NCBI GenBank assembly: GCA_002794775.1 | Contig: NBAY01000002.1 | Span: 992,001 to 1,056,000 of the forward strand | Length of the DNA stretch: 64,000 nucleotides | From: Porodaedalea pini | Lineage: Eukaryota > Basidiomycota > Agaricomycetes > Hymenochaetales > Hymenochaetaceae | Direction of reading: 5' to 3' | Part shown: positions 34,515 to 46,973 of the stretch, piece after piece | How the letters are laid out: each line of letters begins with the position of its first letter | Position numbering within the stretch: the first letter of the stretch is position 1 | Made by a program: the position numbers and the translations under genes | The notes under the pieces: model-generated | Databases searched by the model: none | What the model saw: only the letters and a program-made list of their open reading frames with translations | Told to the model about the DNA's origin: nothing

Positions 34515-36795
34515 TTACAAGAAAGCGATTCCGTCCTTCTTGTACACTTTCCCCATCTTCATGACAAACGAGATACTGCCCGGCTCGACGGCTTTCTCAA
34601 AGCCATTTTCCAGATCTCCGGTGGTTGCAATCAAATCAGCCGCAAACCCCTTCTTTATCGCGCCGAACGGCACCTCATTATCGCCCACAACGTCCCGCCC
34701 CTCACGCAGATCCTCTACCCTTCTCAGACGCATCTCCCCGCGCGTGCCCTCCCACTCCTTCGAGCGCACGCACTCCCAGCCGCCGAGCGTCGCCCACCGC
34801 AGCACCTTCCGCCAGTCCGCGCCGAGGCGCACCATGAGCTGCATCTCCAGCGCGTTGTCCCCGTGCCGGAAGACCCCGGTGTCGCCCCCACACGCGATCT
34901 TCACGTCCGTCGCCAGCGCGCTCTGGAACGCCGCGCGCGCGCGCGCCCACACGTCCGCCTTCCCGAGCGTGTGGTAGGCCGCAAGGGTCGGCACCCACGT
35001 CACGCCGTGCTGCGCCATGCGCGCGAAGAGCGCTGCGTCGTCCACGCCGTACCCGTGCTCGACCGTATCGACGCCGAGCTTGACTAGCGTGCTGATCGCC
35101 GGCGCCGTGCTCGCGTGTGCAGCGATCTTGAGCCCCAGCTGGTGCGCGGTGTCAATCAGCGCTTTCAGTTCATCTGTCTGGAACGTCGCGACGGAGGCTG
35201 CGGCCGGCCGAGCGGATACGTCCGCGATACGCGAGCGGTGTCGGTAGTCTAAACAGAATAGCAGAACGGCATCAGGCGAAACTTCGTTCCTTATTCCAGT
35301 CCAATTTGAATGATTCGTACCCGCATAGATCTAGCGCGCAAGAAGCCATGTATTTTTTTCGTAAATCTTAAGCCCAAGCAGGTCGCCGAGAATCGAACGA
35401 AGACACGAACCTTGATCCAATCCGCACCGGCCCCGACCTGCCTCCGGACAGCCTTCCTGCACTCCTCTACCCCGTCAGCAACCTCGGCGCCACTGACGCC
35501 CTGGACGCCCTCTTCATTAAGGGTGATGCCGCTCTTCGGACCTAAGCAAGGAGAAGCCCCGCAGGCAACAAAGCGTATCAGCACTGCAATACGTTCGCGG
35601 GAGCACACGAAATGAATGGGTGAGAGGGGGAGAGCGGCCACCACTCTGCTCACCGTAGCTCCCAGTCGGCACAAGGGCCCTATTCGCGCAGAAATAGCGA
35701 GGGCCCGGCATGAGCGGGTGCGCCCCCGAAAGGCATCTGCGCAGGGCAATGTCCGCGTCGCCCGCGCCCTCGGTGCCTAGATCCCTAGCATCACCAAACG
35801 AAAGAGAAGCAAACGCGAGAGCGGAAGTCCGCGAAGACGTCAGCGGCTCGGGTCAGGTAATGGAAAGGGCAGCGCGGGGTGTTCCCCGCAGGATATGGTT
35901 AAACTCTGGTTGTCGTTTTGCCGCTCGTTCGACACAGGGGAAAGGGGGAGGGGAAGGTTTGAGGGGAAGAACTAACCTAACTGTTGTGAACCCTGCAAGC
36001 AGGGTCTCGCGCGCGTGGCTGACCGCGCGCACGGTGCGCTCGACGAGCGGTTCTTTCGTCAGCTGGTCGTCCCAGGAGGTTTCCGAGTAAGGATGCAGGA
36101 AGACTGCGAATTTAAAGGCAGCGATTGCGTCTCAGCTTCATCCTTTGAGATTAAAGTTACGCTTTCAGGAGAAGAAGAAAGGATGTGTATGAGGCTGCGG
36201 CATCCTGGAGTCGAATGCGGGGTGCCGAAGTGGGGTACCAGGAAGTCACGTGATGTGAGGAACTGCTGCATTGATCATCATATAGTTCTCACGTGACTTC
36301 CTGAATTTTGGTACTCACCTGTACAAGGCGAGACGAATTGATGTGACACGCATTGAAAGAGATGAATAATTCATATAGAAGAGGGGGGAAGGGGAGGAGA
36401 AAGATATAGCAACTCAGATGCGTACAATGCTGCGTGTAATGTGTCAGTCCCGCGTAAAAGCCATACAATGGAAATAGAAGAAAGAAAAGAGAGAAACGAA
36501 CAATGTCGAATCATGATGAGGAAATAAAGGAAAGAATGAGAGAGAATAGACAAACCACATGAACATCCACTAATCCAGGCAGGACAGTCGCCTGGCGCAG
36601 ATCGACGACTCCTGCTTGCACGGCATGCTCCACGTCTGGGAGGGCGTCGCCAAAGGGCCGGACGTCGCAGATGAGGCCCGAGGCCGGGTCGACGGTGATA
36701 GCCTGGTCGCGCAGGAAGTGCAGCGCGTACGGGTCGAACAGCCGCCCAGCGAGGATCGTGATCAACTCGGACTTTGAATTCTGAGTGCCAGGCAT
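34515..36795 (-). CDS. Metal-dependent amidohydrolase (imidazolonepropionase/prolidase-like)
   Basis: The start at 36795 gives MPGTQNSKSELITILAGRLFDPY, then the strand-rich N-terminal domain ending LPGLVDVH. A ~460-nt intron splits the metal-binding HxH motif: VDVH joins LHPYSETSWDD near 36100. Later exons give TVRDLGTEG, GADWIKV (the lysine position usually carbamylated), LKIAAHAS, VEHGYG and, in the final exon, CGGDTGVF, completing the H-x-H, K, H, H, D metal set of the superfamily. The end is TAA at 34515. The branch includes cyclic imidates, dipeptide and mycotoxin-amide hydrolases, so the substrate cannot be named. A third-position GC-rich stretch lies near 34700-35050. It is a cytosolic-type sequence without an obvious signal peptide. 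Confidence 0.88.
36240..36302. repeat. 14-bp perfect inverted repeat with two CACGTG boxes, in an intron
   Basis: AGGAAGTCACGTGA at 36240-36253 is repeated in inverse as TCACGTGACTTCCT at 36289-36302 with a 35-base loop. GGTAC also occurs outside both arms. Each arm contains a CACGTG palindrome, the core recognised by bHLH regulators. It lies in the unusually long first intron of the amidohydrolase. Confidence 0.8.
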
Positions 36796-38496
36796 GGCCC
36801 AGTACCAGTTTCTGAATCTGATTCCTGAGCGTCGCTTGGTCTATTTTATCCTCTGTTCGGTTTATCTTCCCCGGGTCAGTGCTGGGTGATTGAGAAGGAC
36901 GTCCGGGCGTGATGCGATGTCATCCGGAGCGCGCCCCCCGTCATGTGGTCAGTACTAGTACTAGTACTGCTCAGAGGCCTAGGGCAAACGCCGCGCTCTC
37001 ACATTGCAGCGTGCTCGGCATTTCGGCAATAGCAAGATCGGGCCAACCGTCGATCAACGGACTCAGTCAACCTTAACTGAAACTCGCGACTCGGATCTGG
37101 CAGCCCCAGCTCCCGCAATACACCAGCTATATCCATCCGACCACCAACCGTAATTCCACCTCACTTCATCTCACAACAGAACCAGATCTCTCTCAGACTC
37201 AATTCATGTTCACCAATGCAGTCTAAGAACAACAACAAGAACTACGTATTGTATCACTAATGAGACAAGAGGCACATGCGATGCGTATGTACAAAGGACG
37301 TAAGGAGCCAGAGAGAGAGAGATCTAGAGAGATCTGGATGCGGTCGTCAACGAACACTCGGACAAGAGACACTGGAACATTGGAATATCGGAGCATTGGG
37401 ACAGCGGAATAGTGGATGCAGGTGGTTGGGTGGCAGAAACAGAGACGGGGCACTGGGCTCAGACAGACATACATACACATGTTACATTTTAGTCTCCGCC
37501 TCCACGCGCACCCCTCATGCAAATTGCAATTGCAAGCAAGTCAAGACCAAATGAGAGCGCAAGTGCAAGTGCAAAACAAGAAAGAAAGAAAGAAACAGAA
37601 GGGAATATTCATGCGGGATAGATTTTGAATACAGAAGGTCAGGAATTGCAGTATACTTTGTGGAAATGCCAGAAAACAGTACTAGTGCTACGACGAAATA
37701 GGTCGCGTACGCGCTGACGCACATGCACGACCGTCCGCGCCAAGTTGATTAAGAGAGAATAGAATTGAAGTGAGTAAGTAAGGGTCGGTGATGAGAGTCA
37801 GCGAGGATGGAGGATGCAGTGCAATGCCATGGAGAACCCGAAAACAAAAACAAATAGGATCATGTAGAGATGCGAGGAGTTAAGGAGAAGCAAGCAGGCA
37901 GGCAGACAAAAACAGGCAAAAAAAGAACAAGGTCGAGAACGGGAGAGACGGACATGAAACAACAAGTATGGAGAGCCCGGAATCCAATATTTACCAAAAG
38001 CGTGAAAACGGCGAGCACAAACACAAAACAACGGACCCCAATCCACGGAAGTGAGTTGAGAAGAGAAGCAGATGGGAGCGGGGCAAGGATATCCCTGTCC
38101 GACTCCCGCGCATCCTCCCCAGAAATGAACCGCGAAACGTAACTGCAGATGAGGCGGAAACGGTATAGGTGACGGCAGCCCAAGGATGGGACTCGGACTT
38201 GGACTCAGACTCGGACTCGGATTGCGACGTACGGCATATGGAAGTGAGAGCGCATTGCAATTCAGTCCAGGAAAAGGCTTTCCCTTCCTTTCCTTTCGTT
38301 TCATTCGCGATGACCAAAAGGGGCGATACGGTGCCTGCAAGCCAAAAGACGGCCAACGGCAGAGCACGAAGGTTTAAACGCCCAGCCGCGCCGAATACCA
38401 TGTAACGATATCAAGGCATAAACACCGATCAGCCGAGTTCGCGGGTCGCCAGATCCAGTATCCAGGAGTCCGGGGACCAAGTGCGCCCTTCACGCC
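36796..38496. other. Intergenic region, 1.7 kb, with simple repeats
   Basis: No gene is recognised. It includes the presumed amidohydrolase promoter, an ACTAGT-class hexamer array near 36954-36969, an AGAGAGAT-rich stretch near 37310-37335, and imperfect GGACTC hexamer repeats near 38186-38222. The last ~100 bp are the 3' flank of the F-box gene. Confidence 0.5.
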
Positions 38497-40805
38497 TCAC
38501 GCTTCCTCAGAATCATCGCGCTTCGACAGTGTGAACGCGCCCTCATACGCGGGGCTGAACAGGTCGTATGCATAGTGTCGCCACCGGCCCGTGAAGTTCT
38601 GCCCGCCATGGAGGTACCCGCGGAAGATCCACTTTCCCCACAGCCTTTCATTCACGTCGTTCTGTGCGTGCGGATGCGGGTGACGGCGTGCGCGCGTGGG
38701 GGCGAAGGAGGGCGAAGGCTGGGCGTCAGCGAAGTTATCAAAAAAAAAACAGAAAGGAGGAAACTCAAAACAGGAAAAAAGAAAGGGGAGAGGCTTACCG
38801 GGACGCCGACGAGCACGATGAGCCCGTCCCATTCGCGCAAACGGCCGTAGTACATGTAATGGCACCATGCGTCGCCGTGCCGTTCCTCCGTCACGCCCGT
38901 GAAGACGACGTCAAGTATGCCATTACACGGTCCGTCTTCAATCGTTGCTTCAAATTCCTCTTCTTCCTCGCCCTCATCCTCATCCATCTCCGAATCCGAG
39001 TCTGACTCGTAGTCTACGTCCATATCTTCTCGCCCGACCCCAGCCTCCTGAAACGCCGCCTCAATCTCAGCTAGGCGCGCCAAGCGCTGTGCAGGCACCT
39101 GCGCGGCCCGATGCAAGCAGTAGACACACGTTTCTTCGTTGTGGGAGCTCGGTTGTCCAGGCTTGATCCTCTCGTACCGATGACGATACTGCTCGGCAGG
39201 GTCAGGAGACTGTTCAGTGAACGTCACAGCGTCCTGTAGTAAATAAAGTATTAAAGCCCAAATGAAACACAAATTGGTGAAAAGAAATGTACCTGCTCGA
39301 CAAGCATGCTCAGCGGTGGCAAGTACGCATTTAGCACGCCGTCGTCCAGCCCGTTCTCCGCCGTACGGAAGTCCACGGGCTCCTCGGGACTTATGCAGTG
39401 GTACTCCCTCAACGTGAGCATGAACGGCCGCATCGTGCTGAATGGGAAGCTCTCGCTGAAGTATGCGGGCAGCAGCGGATTCTGGATCATCGTCATGTAC
39501 GAGTTCTCATCCGGAATGAGCATGCGGCCGCCCCAGCGACCTACCAGCGCGCCAAACGCGTACCGCGCATACGCGCCCGACGTCGGCGCCGTCCACGGGG
39601 TATAGCACCCCGTAAGGCGGTCCCAATCCGTATCAAACCTCGCACTCAGCGCACGCGCTGCCGGAAACCTTTCGTTCCCGCTGAGCGCCGCGCGGCGCTC
39701 CACAGGGGAAAGCGTACTCTCCCAGTCCCACTCGCCCCAGCCAAGCAGACGCGCGGCGGGGTGCGCGTTGAGCTCCTCGTAGTCCGCGCGCGTCGCGCCG
39801 GTCGCCTGGCCCAATACGAGCGCGTGCTCGCGGTTGAGCGGGATGCCCATGGGTATTGGGAACCCGTTGAGCTCACGCCGCGCAAAGTAGATGAGCTGCG
39901 CGGCCTGCACGATCGGCGGGCGCGCGATCATGACGCGCTGATTGAAATGCGTGAGCTCGGCAACGGCGTTGCGGCATGGGTACTGTGGGTACCGGCCGTG
40001 TGCGGTCACTAGGGAGGCGGGTAGCTGCGGAAAATCCTCGCGGATGAGCGGGAGGCTGTAGTGAATGTCGGCAGCGTGGAAGCAGTTGTACTGGCCGGAG
40101 CGTGTCAGAGGTAGAAAGAGTGCGTTGCTGGAAGATACGTACGCGAAAACAACAGATGACATATGGAAGGAGGAGACGGATGAGTGACTCGCGGTCTTCG
40201 GGACTCTCAGCGCGGAGCGTAGCTGGGATTCATATCAGCGGACACGCATACATCTCACGCACACGACGCGACTCACCGGTGTCCGTCACCATCCACAACA
40301 ACCATACCCCGAGGCTCCTCACCGTGCTCTCCTTCGGCCAGCCAGACTGCGTGCGGTCTTCATGCAGGCGCGCGCGGACGAGGCGATCGGCGAACTCTGG
40401 GAGGCGCGCGTACTCCCTGAGCTGGACGGCGTTCTTGCCGTCGTTCTCCGTCATCATGAGATACGCGTTCCAGAGGTCGTGCTCGAGCGTATCCGTCGGT
40501 GCGTAGATGTCGCCCGCGCGAATGCGCTTGAGTGAGATGCAATAGCTCTTGAGCTGTGCGGCGAGGTTCTTGTTGAGGAGCGCAATAGGGCCGAAGCGCC
40601 GACGGGCGGCAGTGACGTCGAACTTTGCCTTGAATATGCGGGCATAGAGTTCTGGCGTGCGTACGAGGGCATTGTAGAGGCGGCGACAGGTGGCGAGGAG
40701 GGGCGGGAGGTGTTTGGGCGGACCGAGGACGTCGATGCAGGCGGTCTCGAGGGCGATTCTGACGAGGATCTCGTAGGGAAAGGTGAGGAGGGATGGGCGT
40801 GACAT
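38497..40805 (-). CDS. F-box protein, Agaricomycete type
   Basis: The start at 40805 (MSRPSLLTFPYEILVRIALE) opens an F-box-like motif followed by LPPLLATCRRLYNALVRTPELYARIF. Exon 1 ends after WMVTDTG near 40277. Further exons read NCFHAADIHYSLPLIREDFP and the long block to LPPLSMLVEQ (near 39300). Next come DAVTFTEQSPDPAEQYRHRY with an acidic stretch (DEDEGEEEEEFEA), WCHYMYYGRLREWDGLIVLV, and a last exon with ERLWGKWIFRGYLHGGQNFT, ending SEEA and TGA at 38497. Two Trp/Tyr-rich G-x-x-R segments near the end resemble the substrate part of related fungal F-box proteins. It probably acts as an SCF adaptor. Its target is unknown. Confidence 0.82.
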
Positions 40806-41189
40806 CTGTGAGAGAAGGAGAGTGAGAGAAAGAGAGAGGGACAATATTAAATGAGAAATAGCATTTTTATAAGGCGGAGGTAGGAGAGGAAGCAGACATT
40901 AGAAGAGGGTGCGGTTATAGATGATGAAGCTCTGAGTCTGAGTCTGAATTCGCCGTCCACGTCCACGTACGTCCGTCCTCGTCCGCGCCTGCCCAACGCT
41001 AGCTGGCTTCCCATTGTCCGCACTTAATCTCATTTTTGCTTTCTTCGTCGCGCGTTATGGCGAGTCGAGACGGCGGTGAGGGCAGGCCTACGGGTGGGGG
41101 TCAAAGCTCGGGATGCACTTCGACTTCTGTTTCGTTCTGGAAACGTAAAGGCTGTGGACCGGGTGACTGGCTGAGGACGGCCATCTCAT
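40806..41189. promoter_or_regulatory. Presumed promoter region of the F-box gene
   Basis: This is about 380 bp of non-coding sequence between the F-box start codon and the first base of the duplicated block X. It contains GAGAGA-rich and GTCC-rich stretches. No gene is seen. Confidence 0.4.
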
Positions 41190-44100
41190 CTCGACTCGAC
41201 TCACCCCGCCCGCCCGCTCGGACTCGGAGCAATCGGCGGTGAAAGCCGTCGAGCACAGGCCAGGTAGTCCGATCATCAACCACGCCCCGCGGCCTATCTA
41301 TAGCCGCGTAGCCCACAGCCTGAGGTCGCCGCGCAGCATCAGACACCGCGCTCCGTTCACAGCGCTCATCCATCCACACGCGCTACGCTCTAAGGCCCCT
41401 TCCACGTCCCCGTGCTCGCACTTACGACTCCCGCGTTTCCAATTTTACCACTCAGAACCGAGAACCGAGAATGCGATGTCATCAAACTTCATCTCTTTTT
41501 CCCATTCAGCGATTCGACGGCTAACAGACGCTGCCCCGTCCTCATCACCGCCGACAACAGCACATCACACTCGTCAGTTTATCCCCCCTCCCCGTGCACA
41601 TCTCCCCGTCGTCCGCGCCACGCAAAGTCCATCATCAGCATCAGGAACCGCTGAACCCTGTCTGAAGCTCGCGCTCGCGCTCAAGTCATGAATACGTACT
41701 CGCGCAACCTACGGTTCTACTTCTGGGGAAGCATACGTGTACGCCGTGGGCGTGTGTGCAGCCTCAGAACGCCGTCTTGCAAGAATAGGGGAATACAACT
41801 TCGGAAGAATCGAACGGAAATGAAAGAAAGGAAAGACGCGTACGGCTCGAGATGGACGGAAGGACGACAACTGGAGACGCCGCTGCCCCTGCGGGCTACC
41901 GTCTGCCCGTACGTACTCTTGCACCAAGTCGGAAAGCGCAATCGCACGGACCTTTTCTGCTCTCCTCCTGTGCCCGCCCTTCTCTCGGTACCCTTCCTAC
42001 CCTTCCTATTCTTCGTTCGTCACACACTACGCAAGGTCGATGTCACTGCAACCGGCGCTTATTCAAAAACTAAAAGTCCCCGTCACATCCCGACTACCGC
42101 TTCCGATCACTCCGCGCTTTCTAAACGCTATCACCGCGATCTTTGGAACCGTAATTATCGCGTAGCGGGCATACAATATCATATTGCACTTTGTCGAGTT
42201 GGCGAAAACAAAAAAAACAAAGGGACGACAAAGAGCATCGGACAAAGGAGAAAGGAGACTTCCCTGCCGATAACCTCGCCGCCGAATCACCAGGTCCTGC
42301 GTCTACATTCGAGCGTTCGGAGTTGAAAACCCCAGGTCACCAACGTGATCGCCGTCTCGCGCATTTAATCAATTTACTTGATATTTGTCTCTGGATGAAT
42401 TAATATTGCAATGTCATCGTGAGCGAGGTGCAAGGCGCAGATCTTTCCTTGTTCTTGGCGGGCTTGTATCTGAATCTGGATCTGAATCCCATATTTGAGA
42501 TTCGAGGGATAAACCTCCGTCTTCCTCGTCTCTTTCTTCCTTCTCCCTCCCAACCCCATCCCCGGTCCATTTATGCGATATCACATCGGTCGCGTCGTCA
42601 GACTTGCGGACTAATTACTCCTAGCGCTCGCGCCCGTCCCGGAGTTTGGATCCTCTCGATCCCTCCCCTCCCCCTTCTCTCGTCTTCTCTGCTCTCCGAT
42701 CACCCAAGCTCGATCTAATGCAAAATGCAGACGATATCGGAAACGGAAGATTAGAGGGAAATCTCGAGAGGCCCCGGGATCTCCTGTGCCTTGCGATCGA
42801 TGACGTTATTTTAGCTGAATAAGAGAGGGCGGGACGCGAAGCTCTGCGCGGCGCCGGTGCCCATGGAGAGCCTGCGGAAACAGGCAGAGATAGAGCCAGA
42901 GTCCGGGATCTTCGACCTCGAGCAGGAGAATGCGGTGGAAGAATGCTGAAATAGAGCAGTGAGTACAACTGGCCCGGGTGCCTATGTACTCCGGTTGTGC
43001 AGAAGTGCTCCTCTTTGCAGGTGCGAGCATTGGAGATGGACTTAGAGTGCTGCGAGAAACGTTGCTTACTGTATCGTACCGCATCGCATCGCATTGCATT
43101 GCCCGAGCGCGACAGCACAGTCGTTCCAAGGAAAGAAAGAAAGGAAAAAGGGGCGCAGAGATCATTGGTACGTAAGTCCGTGAGTGGGTCAACGTCGCGT
43201 CAGCCATGCCCAATCTTAATCCGACTCTCGAGTCTGAGTCATTTCGATATCGGGTTTGCCCATTTCGAATCTGATTCCGTGTGTCGTGTCGGATTACGCC
43301 CAAGATTATAATATTAATATTGTCACTAGTACTGCAAATCCCCCGGACGAGCATCCCCCGAGTGCGACAGCTCGGACCAGTCCTAGCACTCTCCGAAGAA
43401 GAAAAGGCGCAGATCATCACGCAGCGTTGCATATGCTTATGCATAGTGCAGTGCACGAGTCTCGGCTCGGCATACATGTACATACAATGATACATAACCC
43501 CCCAGATTCGATTAAACAAGTTATCGCCTGAGTTGATATTGAATTGAATCCGGGGATGCCATGCATCGCATCACATAAGACATGAGATCGCAGTCCCGCT
43601 ATCTGCGATCGTTTAACCAAAATCCGAACAGAGGAGAGCGTAGGGTAGGGTCTAGGCCCGGACAACACGATTCTTCTATTTCATTTTGATTGATTTTTAC
43701 CCTCTCCCACCACCCCAATCGGAAAAGGTGATAGAGGACCTACAGGTGATGCAGATGGCGGGATACTGGTAGCAACGAAAGGACGCTCGTATGCTTCGGT
43801 GTGCCGGTGCTAGATCGACCTTTTTTTTTGTTTTCGGTAGCATGACGGTGACGGTGACGGGACGGGTGTCGACATCCGCGCTCCTAATGCTGTATCAAGC
43901 CTCATCAGTACGAAGAGAATGGACTTCGCGAGACATTCGTCCTTCTGCTGCTACCACTAGTACTCGAGTGAGCGAGCGGCTGCTGCGCTTCAGAAACGAT
44001 TATGGCCCAAGTGCACCAGACTAGAAGCAAAGAAGCTCCCGAAGAGCACCGAGAGTCCGCGGGGCGCGATGGGTTCGATTGGTCCAGAACGTACGCCCAG

Positions 44101-45598
44101 TGGGTGTGTTAGATGGGCATAGAGCATAGAGGGCCGACTCGGCAGCCTAAAGGCCTGCAAGTTACTGTGTGTCCAGGATAGTAGTAACCTGCACGTGCAA
44201 TGCTGAGGTCCGAGCTCTGCAGAACAGACTCGGAGTCGATGCCTAGACCTCGGACAACGCACGCAATTCATCTACTCCTTGGTTTCCAATCAGAAAAGCA
44301 TTAGACTGCGTTAGGACGCCAGGAGAAAAGGCACTCGTAAGGCAATACAGGGACCTATGAGTGAGATAGGTGATAACAACTGGCGCACGGAAGTACATTA
44401 GACTTCCTTTGATTGCGCGGACGGTGACAGTGGCTGGTACGGCACTGGGAGGCATTCGGGGGTCAACTTTAGTTTGTGCTTCCAGCGTAGCTAGCATCAA
44501 CTGAATGGAGAGGGGCTCGTCACTCTTATCGTACCACCTCTTAGATCCGCCGCGAAGTTACGAGACAATCGTAAGCCACTAGACGAGAAGTCTAAGAAGC
44601 TCCCAAAGAATCCGAGCGTCTGCGAGCGGTGCGATGGCCTAGAGCGCACATCCGTAAGTGCGTCCAGAGATGTATAGGCTCGGTGTAATGCGCAGTCTAA
44701 AGCCATCAAGTGGCGTGAACGCCAGGAGGCGTCAGCAGCTTTCTGTACGAGGAATATAGCGGCGGAGAAAGTTGAGACGTTAACATGTGGGATGCAACCG
44801 GTTAGCAAAATCCGATTACTGCAAGCGACTGCAAATTCAGATAAATGCAATACACACCTCCAAATCTTCAGCGCATGATGCACTTCATAACCGCATTGTG
44901 CGGACGCGAACAGCCTCGGTTCGTCTACACGACGCAGACATGGTTCGGTAACGAGTAACGGTCCCCTTGAGAGCTGAACAGAGAGCAGGCATATTTCTAA
45001 CGACGTAATGGAAGTGCATCCCCTTGTCTTCAGTGCTTCGGTGGCAGCTACGGCAAGTCCTTTAATCGCTAGAACCCCATTTCCAGAAATGGACACGCGG
45101 GGGACCCACACAATGATCGACAGCCTCGTAGGATGAAATAAAGTTAAGGAGTGCCTGCAAACTCGACAGGAGCTTTCGTCGGAGATGCGCACGTAGCGAG
45201 ACCGCGTTCGCTCCGCAAAGCAGATACTCGTATGCATATTTAGATCAGATAGAGCTCCTGTGTCAGGAAGCCGCCAGTGGTTCTGGCACGACTCCGCCAA
45301 CGGATTCATAGTCCGCCGTTTCGTCCGAGATCGTGCGATGCTTCTTCTTATATCCACATCAGGTTTCGTGAGAGAAGTCACGCCACGAGGTCGACGGCTT
45401 CCTTGGAGATATCCTCTGAAGCGCTGCGAGAGTTATCAGGCTCACGGAGCTTTGTACATCAGTATATGCAATGAATAAACGCGCACACCGCCATCAGCAC
45501 TAAGCTAAACATTCGCACAAGGGTCAGCGAGCTGTTTAAACCTCATCAGAACCCCATAATAATCTCGCAGTGCTTTTCAGCGCCTTGTCCGTCGCTTC
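41190..45598 (+). repeat. Segmental duplication block X, copy 1
   Basis: The block is collinear and same-strand with 51151-56165. Anchors include GAGCAATCGGCGGTGAAAGC at ~41226 and ~51200, AACCGAGAACCGAGAAT at ~41456 and ~51506, CGGAAGATTAGAGGGAAAT against the same stretch with one change near 42745/53515, and the end TTTTCAG..TTGTCCGTCGCTT near 45570 and 56128. Similarity is high but broken by many small indels. No gene with recognisable function was found inside; long frames are not conserved between the copies. Confidence 0.85.
44497..45381 (-). pseudogene. 294-codon open frame in block X, frame not conserved in the other copies
   Basis: This is the longest frame in block X (MTSLTKPDVDIRRSIARS to PSPFS). 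No domain is recognised. In block X copy 2 (55104-56000) and in the partial copy at 50552-51150 the same DNA is broken by frameshifts. A different frame (EAVDHCVGPP) stays readable in all three. It is either a decayed gene or a chance frame. Confidence 0.2.
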
Positions 45599-46973
45599 CA
45601 CAAAAAAGGGGGAGGATGGATAAAGCACGGCCGTGTTATTGGCGGACGGGATTACGGCCTCTGGTCAGTGACGTTGCAGCAGGCGTCAGAGATGCACTTA
45701 TCTAGGAGCACCGACGTCTGGGGGAATGGAAGGAGCCATTAGTTTGGAGGAATCTATCTCACGTATGATTGAGCTTCTTCGGACATAGACTACGATCCAG
45801 GACATGCTGACGACTAATCTCCCGCGGACATCCGCAAGAAGCTTTCCTGTGCTTTGATGGACCGGGTCCATGGATGCGTATTGGTTCGGAGACTGTTTAG
45901 AGCGGGGACCTTGACTTGTTTCGCCGTTGATAGCCAGTCGTGAATCGTGAGATATGCTTGCTGCCTGATTGTGCTGATTGTACCAGAGCTGGCATGGTGC
46001 CAATATCAACCAGATGTACAGAGATGGAATTCTGACAATTCCCCGAGCGAGCAAATGCCTGAAAGCAAGGTAGCAAAATAGTTGAGTCCAACTCAATTAC
46101 CTAAGAGGACGAGTTAACCTGGTTCACAGACATCTAGTGAAGAAGGCCGCATGGAAAGGTGTCGAAGAAGCCCGGCCCACAAATGAAACAGGCGGAGCCT
46201 GAAAGAAAACCTGTCCGCATTCATTAATTAAACAGGCCAATGCTTCCGTGACTTTCTGGAGGACTGCTTGCGTAATTTGCCTATCGCATATCCGATGCAT
46301 TGTTAGCCTTCCGTAAGTATTGAGTACGTGTAAGAGCTTGGCAGGACACCAGTCAAGATCCGTTGGTGCTCCCTGACATGAAAAGGCAGTAATCCAAACT
46401 AAGCTCTGAGTCGGTTACGAGCAACGGGTGTTTGAAGAATTGCTCGGCACTGTTCTTTTCCTCACCGTGGGGGCTGACGCAGATTGCAACCTCGTATTCG
46501 CTTCATTTTGGGAATCAGCAGGTGAGAAAATTTGGTGTCTATGAGTTAATGAGAAGGTCGCATGCATCGGTAAATCATTACAGTATTCACCAGAATTAAG
46601 CCTATAAGGAGAAGAGCCGACTTTGCGGGACTAAGAGAGGTCTAGAGTGAATTTGAATGAAGGCACCTATGCTGATCGAGCATTATTTCATCTAGCAGGA
46701 AGCTCAGAGAGAGTCTCGCCCAGCTGAAATGGTGTACCATATAACGGGATACATTCTGTAGTGACTGAGAGGTTTAAAAGTACAGATTTTCAAAATTCAG
46801 ACTCGGATGACAGATTATGTAAGCAGGACTACTCTTCTACAAGAAATAAAAGGAAGGATCATATACACGCCTCTCCTAATTTACAAGCGCATACATCTAT
46901 CACAGTTCTAACTACTCTTAATGTTCTGAGCTGCATGACTACAAATCGCAGAAAGCTCTATTGAAGCAGAAGA
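45599..46973. other. Start of a 3.4-kb insert unique to the first copy; no confident gene in this part
   Basis: This stretch has no counterpart in the second copy of the duplication. A minus-strand frame at 45698-46096 and a second at about 46310-46130 look weakly protein-like but show no known motif. Confidence 0.4.

Noticed and set aside
38186..38222. GGACTC hexamer array as a possible regulatory minisatellite
   Set aside because: Short and imperfect, non-coding, with no relation to nearby genes; treated as a simple repeat.
41688..42326. Long plus-strand frame in block X starting MNTYSRNLRFYFWGSIR
   Set aside because: The copy at 52484 keeps only short parts in frame and the rest is shifted by indels. 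Composition and splice signals do not support a gene.
46130..46320. Minus-strand frame reading MHRICDRQITQAVLQKV as a small gene
   Set aside because: Only about 58 codons, with no family motif, no splice partner and no second copy for comparison.
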